A stretch of 6,053 bases of DNA from Planctomycetota bacterium. Its GTDB lineage: Bacteria > Planctomycetota > UBA8108. The stretch lies in contig JAKUSY010000203.1 of NCBI GenBank assembly GCA_022451445.1, forward strand, positions 1-6,053, read 5' to 3'. Position numbers and translations under genes: made by a program. The notes below the pieces were generated by a model. It had not been told where the DNA came from. It searched no databases and was given only the letters and a program-made list of their open reading frames with translations. Of the stretch, positions 1 to 6,053 are shown piece after piece. Position 1 is the stretch's first letter; the number at the start of each line of letters is the position of its first letter.

Positions 1-2410
1 TCACCAGCTTCTCGCCTGTCTCGCCATAAGCAGCCGCCAGCGCGGACCCGCCCCCGGCCGTCACGGCCTTCTGCTTCAGCGTCGCCAGCACGGAACCGAG
101 AGAAGGGAGAGGCTCCTCGTATTCGCCCTCGGACTCCACCTTGACACTGTGGCAGCCCATGCAGCCCAGGGTCTTGACCAACTCACGGCCGCGCGCAGGA
201 TCTCCGCCCGGGGAGGAAGCCTCGCCGCCGGATCGTTTTTCTCCGGGGGTCCTGTTGAGCAGGTAGGTCGCGAGCCCCAGGACCTCGACACTGTTTCGAA
301 GGTCGAAGTCGATCTCTTCAGCGCCCTGGGAATCCGCGGCCCCGGCAGATTCGTAATCTTCCTCCGTGGTTCCCACGCCGGGGGATTTCGGATCCAGGGG
401 ACGCAGCATCTTGCCCCTGGAATTCGTCAGGTCGAAGAACCGCGGCATGCGGGCGGATTCTCTGAAATGGGAAGGCTGCCGGATCCAGCGGGTGAGGAAA
501 TCCAGCGAGACCTTGTCCCGGAGATGCTTGAGGTTGGGGCCGACCTTGTTGAGCTTCCAAACCCGGTCATCGGAAGCGCCCGCGGCCACCTCGAAGCCTT
601 CAACCTTATGGCAACCGAAGCAGCCGTAGGTGCGAACGAGCTTCTTGCCCAGGTTCAACTTCTCGGCTCCCTCGACCTCCCACTGATCGCTGTGACACTT
701 GGTGCAGCTGGAGCTGGTGAAATAGGCGGGAAGCATCGGGTAATCATCGTGATGCTTCTCGTGCCAGTGATACCTGTCTTCCCAATGTTTCTTCTGCTCC
801 TCATCGACAGGCGTGTGGGCGGCGATGGAGAAATCGACGGCATGCCCATCACCGTAGTGGCAGGTGGTGCAGCCGATGTCGAGGTAGTTGTGAGGACTGG
901 CGGCGGCGAGGAACAGATCGAGACGGGGATGGCTGGCGTAGACCGAACCCCATTTCTCATCCTGGTATCCGACAAAGCGGGGCGCAGGATCGTCGATGTT
1001 GATGTGGCAGGTCTTGCAGCGATGGACCCGCTCGACATCCATGAAGTTCAGCGGCTCCTTGAGCTTGGGGGTGACCACCTTGTCGATCTTGTAGTTCGGC
1101 GCCATGAAGTCGAGCAGGGGCGCGTTGCGAAGCGCGTTTCTCATCGACGCATCGATCAGCCCGTATTGCTGAAGCGCCGTATCGACAACCTTGAGACTAC
1201 CCTTCAGCCGAGCCTCCAGGGCGGCGAAATCGGTCGCCCCCTTTCCAGCGGAGTCGGTGGTCATCGTTTTCAGCTTCTTGTCGTAAGCGGAAGCGGCAGC
1301 CTCGGAACGATTCTTTGTCGTCTCCAGTATCCGGGTCTTGACGTTGAGCGTCTTGACCGAGCGCCTGTTGAACTCCTCCGACAGCTTCCTTACCTCTTCG
1401 AGCGCTTTTTCTGTCGGGCCCTCCGCCAGCGCGTGCTTTTTCGCCTCCTCGAAGATGAACTTGGCCGCCTGGAAATCCCCGCGGTAGGCGCGCAGAGAAC
1501 GATCGGCTTTATCGAAATCAAAGGATTTCTTGCCCCTGTCTTCGCGCAGTCCGCTGAGAGCCTGGAGTTCAGGACTGCGAGTGGAATCCTCCAGCAACTC
1601 CTCCACCGCTGCCCGCAGTTCTTCAACCCTGTCGGCCAGCTTTCCATAGTCCTTCTTCGTCTCCCCCTGCAGAGGCGTGGCGGATTCCCCCGAGAGCTTC
1701 GCCCTGATTCGATCGAACCCGGCCGCGATCTCGCCAAGGGTTCCCAACTGGCCTTTCCTGGCCGCCTCCAATCCCGCCTCGGACTCCTCGATCTGGACAT
1801 CCCTCCAGTGAGCCTGGATATGTTTCCACTGACGATCGTAATCCTGCCAGAAGACCACCAGGGTGATGACGAGCAGGGCGGCGCTCGAAATCGCGAAGGC
1901 TACATTCAGGGCGGAAACACTGTAGAGGGTGGTCTCGCTGTCAGGCTCGGTGAAGACACTTTTCGAAAACTCGCCGAAGGCGCTGCCCTCAATAAGCGAA
2001 TCGACCGTCGTTATCGATTCCCGGAGAGGATCGGCCTCGGGGAGCTCCGGCAGTTCGGGAGCATCTGGCTCCTCGGCGGGAGCCTCCTCCTCGGGGGCCT
2101 CCTTCGTGGCCGTAACAGGCTCCGCCGGGGCCTCTGCCGTGGCCGGCGTGGCCTCGGGAGCCTCGGCCTCTGCAGCGGCCGGCGCTGGCGCGCCACCGCC
2201 TGAGCCCAGGTAGCCGCGTACCGGGCTCCAGTACTGGTCACCTCCGCCGCCGGCGCTCGGAGCCGGAGCTGCGGCCGCAGGAGCTTCCTGGGCCGGAGCC
2301 TCGGCGGCGCCGGCATCTTCGGGAGCGGAGGCGGGCTCGGGGGCGGGCTGGCCGCCGCTGTCACCGAGGTAGCCTCTTGTAGGACACCAGGGTCCTTTGT
2401 CGTTCGGCAT
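1..2410 (-). CDS. Membrane-anchored multiheme c-type cytochrome of a bc-type complex (3' end beyond window)
   Basis: Likely the electron-exit subunit, taking electrons from the Rieske centre in place of cytochrome c1 or f. The 803 visible residues run: a tail rich in Ala, Pro and Glu (1-163) holding two W-x-P-x-R-G-Y-L-G motifs (8-16, 61-69); one transmembrane helix (about 164-188); a charged, probably coiled-coil region (about 190-430); then five CxxCH heme sites at 465-469, 514-518, 569-573, 597-601 and 750-754. The fourth heme sits in a class-I-like cytochrome c fold, with GPNL at 624-627 and Met655 in an R-M-P context as probable sixth ligand. The fifth heme starts a second such domain that is cut off. 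Hemes are attached outside the cytoplasm, so the tail should be cytoplasmic. The ATG at 2410 is secure because an in-frame TAA lies two codons upstream (2416-2414). It follows subunit IV by 23 bases. Family and role are confident; total heme number is unknown. Confidence 0.93.
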   Translation of the reverse strand, partial: MPNDKGPWCPTRGYLGDSGGQPAPEPASAPEDAGAAEAPAQEAPAAAAPAPSAGGGGDQYWSPVRGYLGSGGGAPAPAAAEAEAPEATPATAEAPAEPVTATKEAPEEEAPAEEPDAPELPELPEADPLRESITTVDSLIEGSAFGEFSKSVFTEPDSETTLYSVSALNVAFAISSAALLVITLVVFWQDYDRQWKHIQAHWRDVQIEESEAGLEAARKGQLGTLGEIAAGFDRIRAKLSGESATPLQGETKKDYGKLADRVEELRAAVEELLEDSTRSPELQALSGLREDRGKKSFDFDKADRSLRAYRGDFQAAKFIFEEAKKHALAEGPTEKALEEVRKLSEEFNRRSVKTLNVKTRILETTKNRSEAAASAYDKKLKTMTTDSAGKGATDFAALEARLKGSLKVVDTALQQYGLIDASMRNALRNAPLLDFMAPNYKIDKVVTPKLKEPLNFMDVERVHRCKTCHINIDDPAPRFVGYQDEKWGSVYASHPRLDLFLAAASPHNYLDIGCTTCHYGDGHAVDFSIAAHTPVDEEQKKHWEDRYHWHEKHHDDYPMLPAYFTSSSCTKCHSDQWEVEGAEKLNLGKKLVRTYGCFGCHKVEGFEVAAGASDDRVWKLNKVGPNLKHLRDKVSLDFLTRWIRQPSHFRESARMPRFFDLTNSRGKMLRPLDPKSPGVGTTEEDYESAGAADSQGAEEIDFDLRNSVEVLGLATYLLNRTPGEKRSGGEASSPGGDPARGRELVKTLGCMGCHSVKVESEGEYEEPLPSLGSVLATLKQKAVTAGGGSALAAAYGETGEKLV
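2204..2389 (-). repeat. Duplicated W-x-P-x-R-G-Y-L-G peptide motif in the cytochrome's N-terminal tail
   Basis: The two copies are encoded at 2389-2363 (residues 8-16) and 2230-2204 (residues 61-69). Each is followed by a Ser/Gly-rich step and then Pro-Ala-Pro-rich linker. They share W, P, R, G, Y, L and G, but their codons differ: Arg is AGA against CGC, Leu CTC against CTG, Gly GGT against GGC, Pro CCT against CCG. The protein motif is therefore kept while the DNA has drifted, which points to selection on the peptide and not to a recent DNA duplication. I do not recognise the motif. A docking peptide is an inference. Confidence 0.7.
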
Positions 2411-2433
2411 CGATTATTGCCTGTGTTTCTGCT

Positions 2434-3540
2434 TCAAATGTTAAAAAAGTATTCGGGAATCGCGACGATGTATTTCAGGTTGACCGTCCAGCGAAGAACC
2501 ATCTTCAGGGGCAGCGCCGCCATGCAGAGCAGAAAGAAGATCATCGTCTGGTAGCGGATAAAGCCCAGGTCCTTGTAAAACTTACGGAAGAAGAGATTCG
2601 CCAGCAGGGGAGGCAGCACGGAGAAATAGGCGATGATCACGATGAAGCCCGGCAGCTCACGCAACAGGATGTTTACCGGCAGGGCCCTGCCGAGCCACAC
2701 CAGGTAAAAATACTCCGACAGGTTGACGTTGTTGAGAGACACGACCTTGTGAGGATCCCAATAGGCGTAGGGACCGAAGAAGTTCCAATTCGGTCCGCGC
2801 AGGAAGGTGCCCAGGATGATCAGGGTCACCCAGAGCACGACGAACCCGAAGAGAAAGGTCGAGATCGCGAAGCGGCGCTCCTTGAAGGTGTAGTAGCCGC
2901 ACCCCTTGGGGTTCATGTCGATATAGGGTATCGCCATGAGGCCGTTGAGGATGAAGGTGGGGAAGACCACGCCTGCCAGCCAGGGATCGTAGTAGACGAG
3001 CATCTCCTGCAATCCCAGGAAGTACCAGGGCGCCTTGGATGGGTTGGGCGTCTTGACCAGGCTCGCCGGCTCCTCCAGGGGGGCCTTCAGATAGTAGGCC
3101 CAGACCAGCAGCAGCACGGTACAGAGGATGAGAACGAGAAACTCGGTGTCGACCCGGTCGGGCCAGCAATAGACCCGGCGATTGGACTCGCGGTGCTCAA
3201 AGGTCGGCAGCCCCTTGTCGAGCAGGCGGTCGTTGATGACCATCTTGCGGAAAGCGACCCACAGGAAAAAGGCCAGTGAGAAGAAGAGAATGGAGATCGG
3301 GACATTGTCCGGCTTGCCGACGATGAGCTTGAAATTCTCATCGGTCAAGCTCCAGAAATAGAAGACCACGGCGAGTCCGAAGGCGGAGCCTATGAACCAA
3401 CCCCGTGTCCAGACCGCCCGGAACTGGATCATCGCCCAGAGCCCGACGACGGAGAGGATGAAGTACGTCGTCGGCTCGAGCAGGCCATCGATGAAGTTCT
3501 TGATGAACTCCGGCAAGTTTGGAACGTAGAACGCCAGCAT
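2434..3540 (-). CDS. Cytochrome b C-terminal half (subunit IV-like), enlarged, with APWY at the Qo motif
   Basis: This subunit completes the split cytochrome b and forms part of the quinol oxidation (Qo) site in the cytoplasmic membrane. The core, about residues 126-248, aligns by eye with b6f subunit IV: W-P-D before a helix (about 134-150), a Pro-rich loop, the Qo motif as A-P-W-Y (170-173) where PEWY is usual, then helices at about 188-206 and 226-246. Subunit IV is normally near 160 residues; this protein has 368. The extra sequence is an N-terminal extension with about three hydrophobic segments (25-41, 46-64, 82-98) and a C-terminal extension with two more (297-317, 331-347). No heme ligands are expected here, because all four b-heme histidines lie in the N-terminal half. 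It begins with ATG 27 bases after the cytochrome b stop; the ribosome site is weak (AGAGAAGA-like). Confidence 0.93.
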   Translation of the reverse strand: MLAFYVPNLPEFIKNFIDGLLEPTTYFILSVVGLWAMIQFRAVWTRGWFIGSAFGLAVVFYFWSLTDENFKLIVGKPDNVPISILFFSLAFFLWVAFRKMVINDRLLDKGLPTFEHRESNRRVYCWPDRVDTEFLVLILCTVLLLVWAYYLKAPLEEPASLVKTPNPSKAPWYFLGLQEMLVYYDPWLAGVVFPTFILNGLMAIPYIDMNPKGCGYYTFKERRFAISTFLFGFVVLWVTLIILGTFLRGPNWNFFGPYAYWDPHKVVSLNNVNLSEYFYLVWLGRALPVNILLRELPGFIVIIAYFSVLPPLLANLFFRKFYKDLGFIRYQTMIFFLLCMAALPLKMVLRWTVNLKYIVAIPEYFFNI

Positions 3541-3567
3541 ATTCAGAAATCTTCTCTACAGAAATTG

Positions 3568-4341
3568 CTACATGGGGCCTGAGATGCCGCCATCTTTGCG
3601 TACCCTCCAGAAGTGCACCGCTATCAGCAATCCGGCTCCAAGCGGAACCGCGATGCAATGGAGGACATAAAATCGCAGGAGCGTGGCGGCGCCAACCGTC
3701 TTAGAGCCGAGCAAGCCGAAGCGGACATCGCTCCCCGCGGTAACCAGTGAAACATCTCCAAGCTGTATGAAGGCTGCCCCGGGGCCCTCGTGCCCCATCA
3801 GCGGGGTGGCACGCGCCATGTTGGTGCCTACCGTGATCGCCCAGATCGCCAGCTGGTCCCAGGGCAGGAGATAGCCCGTAAAGCTCAGCAGCAGGGTCAG
3901 CACCAGCAGGATGACTCCCACGTTCCAGTTGAACTCGCGCGGGGGCTTGTAGGACCCGGTCAGGAACACCCGCAGCATGTGGAGCCAGACTGTGATGACC
4001 ATGAGGTGCGCGCCCCACCTGTGCAGCTCACGCATGATGCCGATCGGCACGTGATCCCGCAGCGCCTTGATATCGTTGTAGGCGTATTCGACCACCGGCC
4101 TGTAGTAGAACATGAGCAGCACGCCGGTGATGGTCTCCACCAGGAAGAGGAAGAACGTCAGCCCTCCCATGCACCAGGTGAAGCTCATCCGAACGCCTGA
4201 CTTGCGAACCTTGATCGGATGAAGATGCAGGAAGACGTTGGACAATACAGCCAGCGCCTGGTCCCTGGAGTTGTCGGGATATTTGTGCCGGAAGATCGAT
4301 TTCCAGATCTGGCTGTCCGTGATTAACTTCATGAGGCTCAA
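3568..4341 (-). CDS. Cytochrome b N-terminal half (b6-type), diheme plus probable heme ci
   Basis: Integral membrane subunit carrying hemes bL and bH of the quinol oxidoreductase. Its 257 residues contain four helices, as in cytochrome b6. Ligand histidines are His107 (L-H-R-W) and His121 (L-H-M-L-R-V) in helix B, and His228 and His243 in helix D. The helix D pair has 14 residues between them, the b6f-type spacing. Cys57 in T-W-C-M-G-G falls where b6 Cys35 anchors heme ci. The invariant P-W-D-Q follows G-Y-L-L at 160-163, and the protein ends with G-I-S-G-P like b6. The loop between helices C and D is about 20 residues longer than in chloroplast b6. The start is taken as TTG at 4341, because GGAG (4354-4351) lies 9 bases ahead; ATG at 4332 (residue 4) is the alternative, with a poorer ribosome site. 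Confidence 0.96.
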   Translation of the reverse strand: MSLMKLITDSQIWKSIFRHKYPDNSRDQALAVLSNVFLHLHPIKVRKSGVRMSFTWCMGGLTFFLFLVETITGVLLMFYYRPVVEYAYNDIKALRDHVPIGIMRELHRWGAHLMVITVWLHMLRVFLTGSYKPPREFNWNVGVILLVLTLLLSFTGYLLPWDQLAIWAITVGTNMARATPLMGHEGPGAAFIQLGDVSLVTAGSDVRFGLLGSKTVGAATLLRFYVLHCIAVPLGAGLLIAVHFWRVRKDGGISGPM

Positions 4342-4350
4342 GGTGCTGTT

Positions 4351-4354
4351 CTCC
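4351..4354 (-). promoter_or_regulatory. Ribosome binding site favouring a TTG start for cytochrome b
   Basis: GGAG on the minus strand ends 9 bases before the TTG at 4341-4339, and 18 bases before the in-frame ATG at 4332-4330. The spacing favours TTG and adds three residues to the protein. A GAG only 4 bases ahead of the ATG is a weaker rival. Confidence 0.5.
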
Positions 4355-4386
4355 AGTTCACCGGATGCTCAGAAGAAAGGCCCGCT

Positions 4387-4405
4387 CCGGAGTAGCCGAC
4401 TCCGG
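4387..4405 (-). other. Hairpin in the 100-base gap between Rieske and cytochrome b genes
   Basis: This is a perfect inverted repeat: arms of 7 bases (4405-4399 and 4393-4387) around a 5-base loop. Read on the minus strand, the arms are CCGGAGT and ACTCCGG. It begins 36 bases after the Rieske stop codon. About 8 bases beyond it is a mixed pyrimidine run (CCTTTCTTCT), not a clean T tract, so it is at best a weak or partial terminator. A transcript-processing or stabilising stem is equally possible. It lies in the only sizeable gap of the cluster. Confidence 0.4.
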
Positions 4406-4441
4406 CCCTGCAGAGTTCTCGGTTCGGAAGGCTGGGGGTGA

Positions 4442-4960
4442 TCATGCGGTGTACTCCATGGCCAGGTACGAAGCAGGATCTTCCCATTGTCCCTTTTCCT
4501 GCTGGTATTTCTTCCCCTTGTCGACCTGGAGTTGTCCATCGGGCGCGAGGCTGACCTTGAATCTCTCCAGGGGCCGGGGGGCGGGGCCCTCGAAGTTGAT
4601 CCCCGTGGCGTAGAATCCGCTTCCATGACAGGGGCATTTGAACTTGCGCTCAGCCTCCAACCAGTTCGGCGTACAGCCCAGATGCGTACAGACCGTGGAC
4701 AGGATGTAGAACCCATCCAGGTTCCTCACGATCCAGACCCCCCGCGTCTTGTAGCGCTTGTCGACAACTCCGTTCACCGAGGCGGCAAAGTCCGCCGGAT
4801 AGCCGACCTTGAACTTCGTGGCCGGCTCGAAGGGGTCGTTGGGAAACAGGAAGCGGACACACATGCCGAGGCCGGCGACACTGGCAGCGGTGAAGAGCGC
4901 CCAGCCCGTCCCCCCCCTGGTGAGAAAAGAACGCCTGCTGTTTTCCGTGGTGTCGCTCAT
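4442..4960 (-). CDS. Rieske [2Fe-2S] iron-sulfur protein of the bc-type complex
   Basis: Accepts one electron from quinol at the Qo site and passes it to the cytochrome c subunit; anchored in the membrane with its cluster domain outside the cytoplasm. The 172 residues start with a twin-arginine signal (S-R-R-S-F-L, 8-13) and one hydrophobic anchor (about 19-39). The cluster boxes are C-T-H-L-G-C (91-96) and C-P-C-H-G-S (109-114): Cys91, His93, Cys109 and His112 bind the cluster, and Cys96 and Cys111 form the disulfide. The Pro loop G-P-A-P-R-P-L is at 125-131. Ser114, which hydrogen-bonds the cluster in high-potential Rieske proteins, is present, but the usual Tyr two residues later is Phe116. 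Its ATG overlaps the stop of the HEAT-repeat gene by 4 bases (ATGA), implying coupled translation. Cytochrome b follows after 100 bases. Confidence 0.97.
   Translation of the reverse strand: MSDTTENSRRSFLTRGGTGWALFTAASVAGLGMCVRFLFPNDPFEPATKFKVGYPADFAASVNGVVDKRYKTRGVWIVRNLDGFYILSTVCTHLGCTPNWLEAERKFKCPCHGSGFYATGINFEGPAPRPLERFKVSLAPDGQLQVDKGKKYQQEKGQWEDPASYLAMEYTA
4957..4960 (-). promoter_or_regulatory. ATGA start-stop overlap coupling the HEAT-repeat and Rieske genes
   Basis: The Rieske ATG occupies 4960-4958 and the HEAT-repeat stop TGA occupies 4959-4957. No strong ribosome site precedes the ATG (GGATAAAGAGAC directly upstream), so re-initiation by ribosomes finishing the HEAT-repeat gene is the likely way the Rieske start is used. 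Confidence 0.75.
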
Positions 4961-6045
4961 GTCTCTTTATCCAATCGCTCCAGCAGCATCAGGGCCTTTC
5001 CCCGCACCGCCAGGCTGCGATCCGTTTGTTTCTCTACGAGTACATTTCTCAATTCGGCGCCACGGAGCCTGTGCAAACCCTCAAGAGCCTGACACATCCA
5101 TAATTCTTTCTCCTGCACAGTCAAGCCCCTATTGTTGTCTCCGCGCTGCTTATCAAGAAAATCCCAGCTGAGTATATTTTCAAGAATCGCCTCACCCGAA
5201 TCGTCTCCAAAGTGCTTTGCGAGCCGGAAGGCCGTGGTCCATGAAATTTCACGGCGCGGATCGTTCACCATGGATTTCCATTTTTCGACAACCACCCGGG
5301 CCTGGGGATCACGCTTGAAAGACTGTTCCTCCCCGGGATTTTCCCGAAGCAGTATGTTCACCACGCCGGCGACAGCCTCCCACCTGCTCTGCCAGCTCGT
5401 AGAAACGTCCGCGCGCTCCACATCTCCAAGCAACGCGAGAACCGCCCGGCGATCACCTGACAGGCCCAGGCCGCGAACCGTCGCCTGCCTGAGCTCCTCA
5501 GGGAGATTCTTGCGCGCCAGCAGGTCCAGCAGGAAGGGGACCGCCAACTGCGGCTGCCCGCAGCGGCCCAGAGCCACGACCAGGAAGACCTTCAGTTGAC
5601 CCTCGCCGATGGGGGTGTTTTCGGCAAGCTGGAGCAGCCGCCGGGTCTCGGCGGCGCCCAGGTACGGGTCCCGGCCAGCGACCTGTTTCGCGACCAGCAG
5701 GTCGGCCAGCGCCTTGGCATCCTGCATCCGGGAATGGCCGCCACCGGCCTGGATATCCCTGATGAGCTCAGTAACGCCGCGGTTGTCCTGGGCGATCGCT
5801 CCGAAGAAAACCCAGACCAGCACCAGCACGATCACGATAAGGAGGGGAAAGAGAAAGAGCTGGGGAAAGAGCTCGAGAAACGTCTTTCCACCCTTCCTCG
5901 GCGGCACGGAGACAGCATCGGCAAGCGCTCCGCCTGAACCGCCCTGGCGATCAGTGGAAGGCGCGTTCTCCCCCTTGTCGGGGTCCGTCCCTCCGCGGCT
6001 GGAGGTAAGTCCAGAATCTCCGTCGACCCCCGTCCCGAACGTCAC
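4957..6045 (-). CDS. Membrane-anchored HEAT-repeat-like protein at the head of the bc cluster (5' end uncertain)
   Basis: No enzymatic motif is visible. The 362 residues comprise a Gly/Asp/Ser-rich disordered N-terminus (1-50), one strong transmembrane helix (about 56-83), and an all-helical remainder with paired amphipathic helices in the style of HEAT repeats (clearest at about 88-210 and 315-360, e.g. around the L-G-R-C-G turn at 159-163). Basic residues before the helix (R50, K51, K54) suggest N-in, placing the repeat domain outside the cytoplasm beside the Rieske and cytochrome domains; this is an inference. The start used is GTG at 6045, whose bases form GTGA with a possible upstream stop. 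The frame stays open to the window edge, so the true start may lie outside. An assembly or scaffold role is inferred from its coupling to the Rieske gene. HEAT assignment is moderate; gene reality is high. Confidence 0.8.
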   Translation of the reverse strand: MTFGTGVDGDSGLTSSRGGTDPDKGENAPSTDRQGGSGGALADAVSVPPRKGGKTFLELFPQLFLFPLLIVIVLVLVWVFFGAIAQDNRGVTELIRDIQAGGGHSRMQDAKALADLLVAKQVAGRDPYLGAAETRRLLQLAENTPIGEGQLKVFLVVALGRCGQPQLAVPFLLDLLARKNLPEELRQATVRGLGLSGDRRAVLALLGDVERADVSTSWQSRWEAVAGVVNILLRENPGEEQSFKRDPQARVVVEKWKSMVNDPRREISWTTAFRLAKHFGDDSGEAILENILSWDFLDKQRGDNNRGLTVQEKELWMCQALEGLHRLRGAELRNVLVEKQTDRSLAVRGKALMLLERLDKET

Positions 6046-6053
6046 TCCATCGG

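Noticed and set aside
149..2203. A long open frame of 684 codons on the plus strand
   Set aside because: It lies wholly antisense to the multiheme cytochrome gene, whose frame has five CxxCH motifs, a membrane helix and a class-I cytochrome c fold. The plus-strand translation shows no recognisable domain; the open frame follows from GC-rich codon use on the other strand.
2011..2340. GC-rich low-complexity DNA that could be a tandem repeat array
   Set aside because: No exact repeat unit was found. The bias comes from Ala, Pro and Glu codons in the linker, and only the WxPxRGYLG peptide is truly repeated.
2011..2364. A Pro/Arg-rich open frame on the minus strand inside the cytochrome gene
   Set aside because: It is an out-of-frame reading of the Ala/Pro/Glu linker. 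The overlapping frame from 2410 continues through the membrane helix and all hemes, so this one is a shadow.
3544..3565. Direct repeat of CAGAAAT (3544-3550 and 3559-3565) in the gap between the two cytochrome b halves
   Set aside because: Seven bases in a 27-base AT-richer gap can easily arise by chance, and the spacing and position do not suggest a binding site.
4399..4441. Promoter for the cytochrome b genes in the 100-base gap
   Set aside because: No convincing -35/-10 pair was seen on the minus strand, and the stretch is GC-rich with a hairpin. Read-through from the genes upstream is simpler.
6042..6053. C-terminal end of another gene upstream (minus-strand frame ending in TGA at 6044-6042)
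   Set aside because: Only three sense codons are visible before the edge, too little to call a gene. It is mentioned only as a possible GTGA overlap.

Overview
The window holds five genes, all on the minus strand and tightly packed, so transcription runs from right to left. Together they encode a Rieske/cytochrome b (bc-type) quinol:electron-acceptor oxidoreductase. In transcription order they are: a membrane-anchored HEAT-repeat-like protein (6045 to 4957), a Rieske [2Fe-2S] protein (4960 to 4442), a b6-type N-terminal cytochrome b half (4341 to 3568), an enlarged subunit-IV-like C-terminal cytochrome b half (3540 to 2434), and a membrane-anchored multiheme c-type cytochrome (2410 to beyond position 1). 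The last gene is cut by the left edge of the window. The first gene has a frame that stays open to the right edge, so its start is provisional.

How the parts fit: the split cytochrome b supplies the quinol oxidation and reduction sites and hemes bL, bH and probably the covalent heme ci. The Rieske protein takes the first electron from quinol. The multiheme cytochrome (five CxxCH sites visible) replaces cytochrome c1 or f as electron exit. The HEAT-repeat protein has no recognised catalytic role. Its 4-base ATGA overlap with the Rieske gene, and its place at the head of the cluster, suggest an assembly or scaffold role. The gaps are 100, 27 and 23 bases. The 100-base gap carries a perfect 7-bp hairpin.

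The DNA is GC-rich and the organism is a bacterium. A split b6/subunit-IV cytochrome b, an enlarged subunit IV with APWY in place of PEWY, a HEAT-repeat neighbour and a multiheme cytochrome with a transmembrane anchor and coiled coil match my memory of Planctomycetota and related environmental lineages. That assignment is moderate to low in confidence and was not tested by a search.

The least expected feature is the N-terminal tail of the multiheme cytochrome. About 160 residues, predicted cytoplasmic, carry two copies of W-x-P-x-R-G-Y-L-G, 53 residues apart, in an Ala/Pro/Glu-rich linker. No stretch over 300 bases lacks a gene. No RNA genes, mobile elements, CRISPR arrays or convincing promoters were seen.
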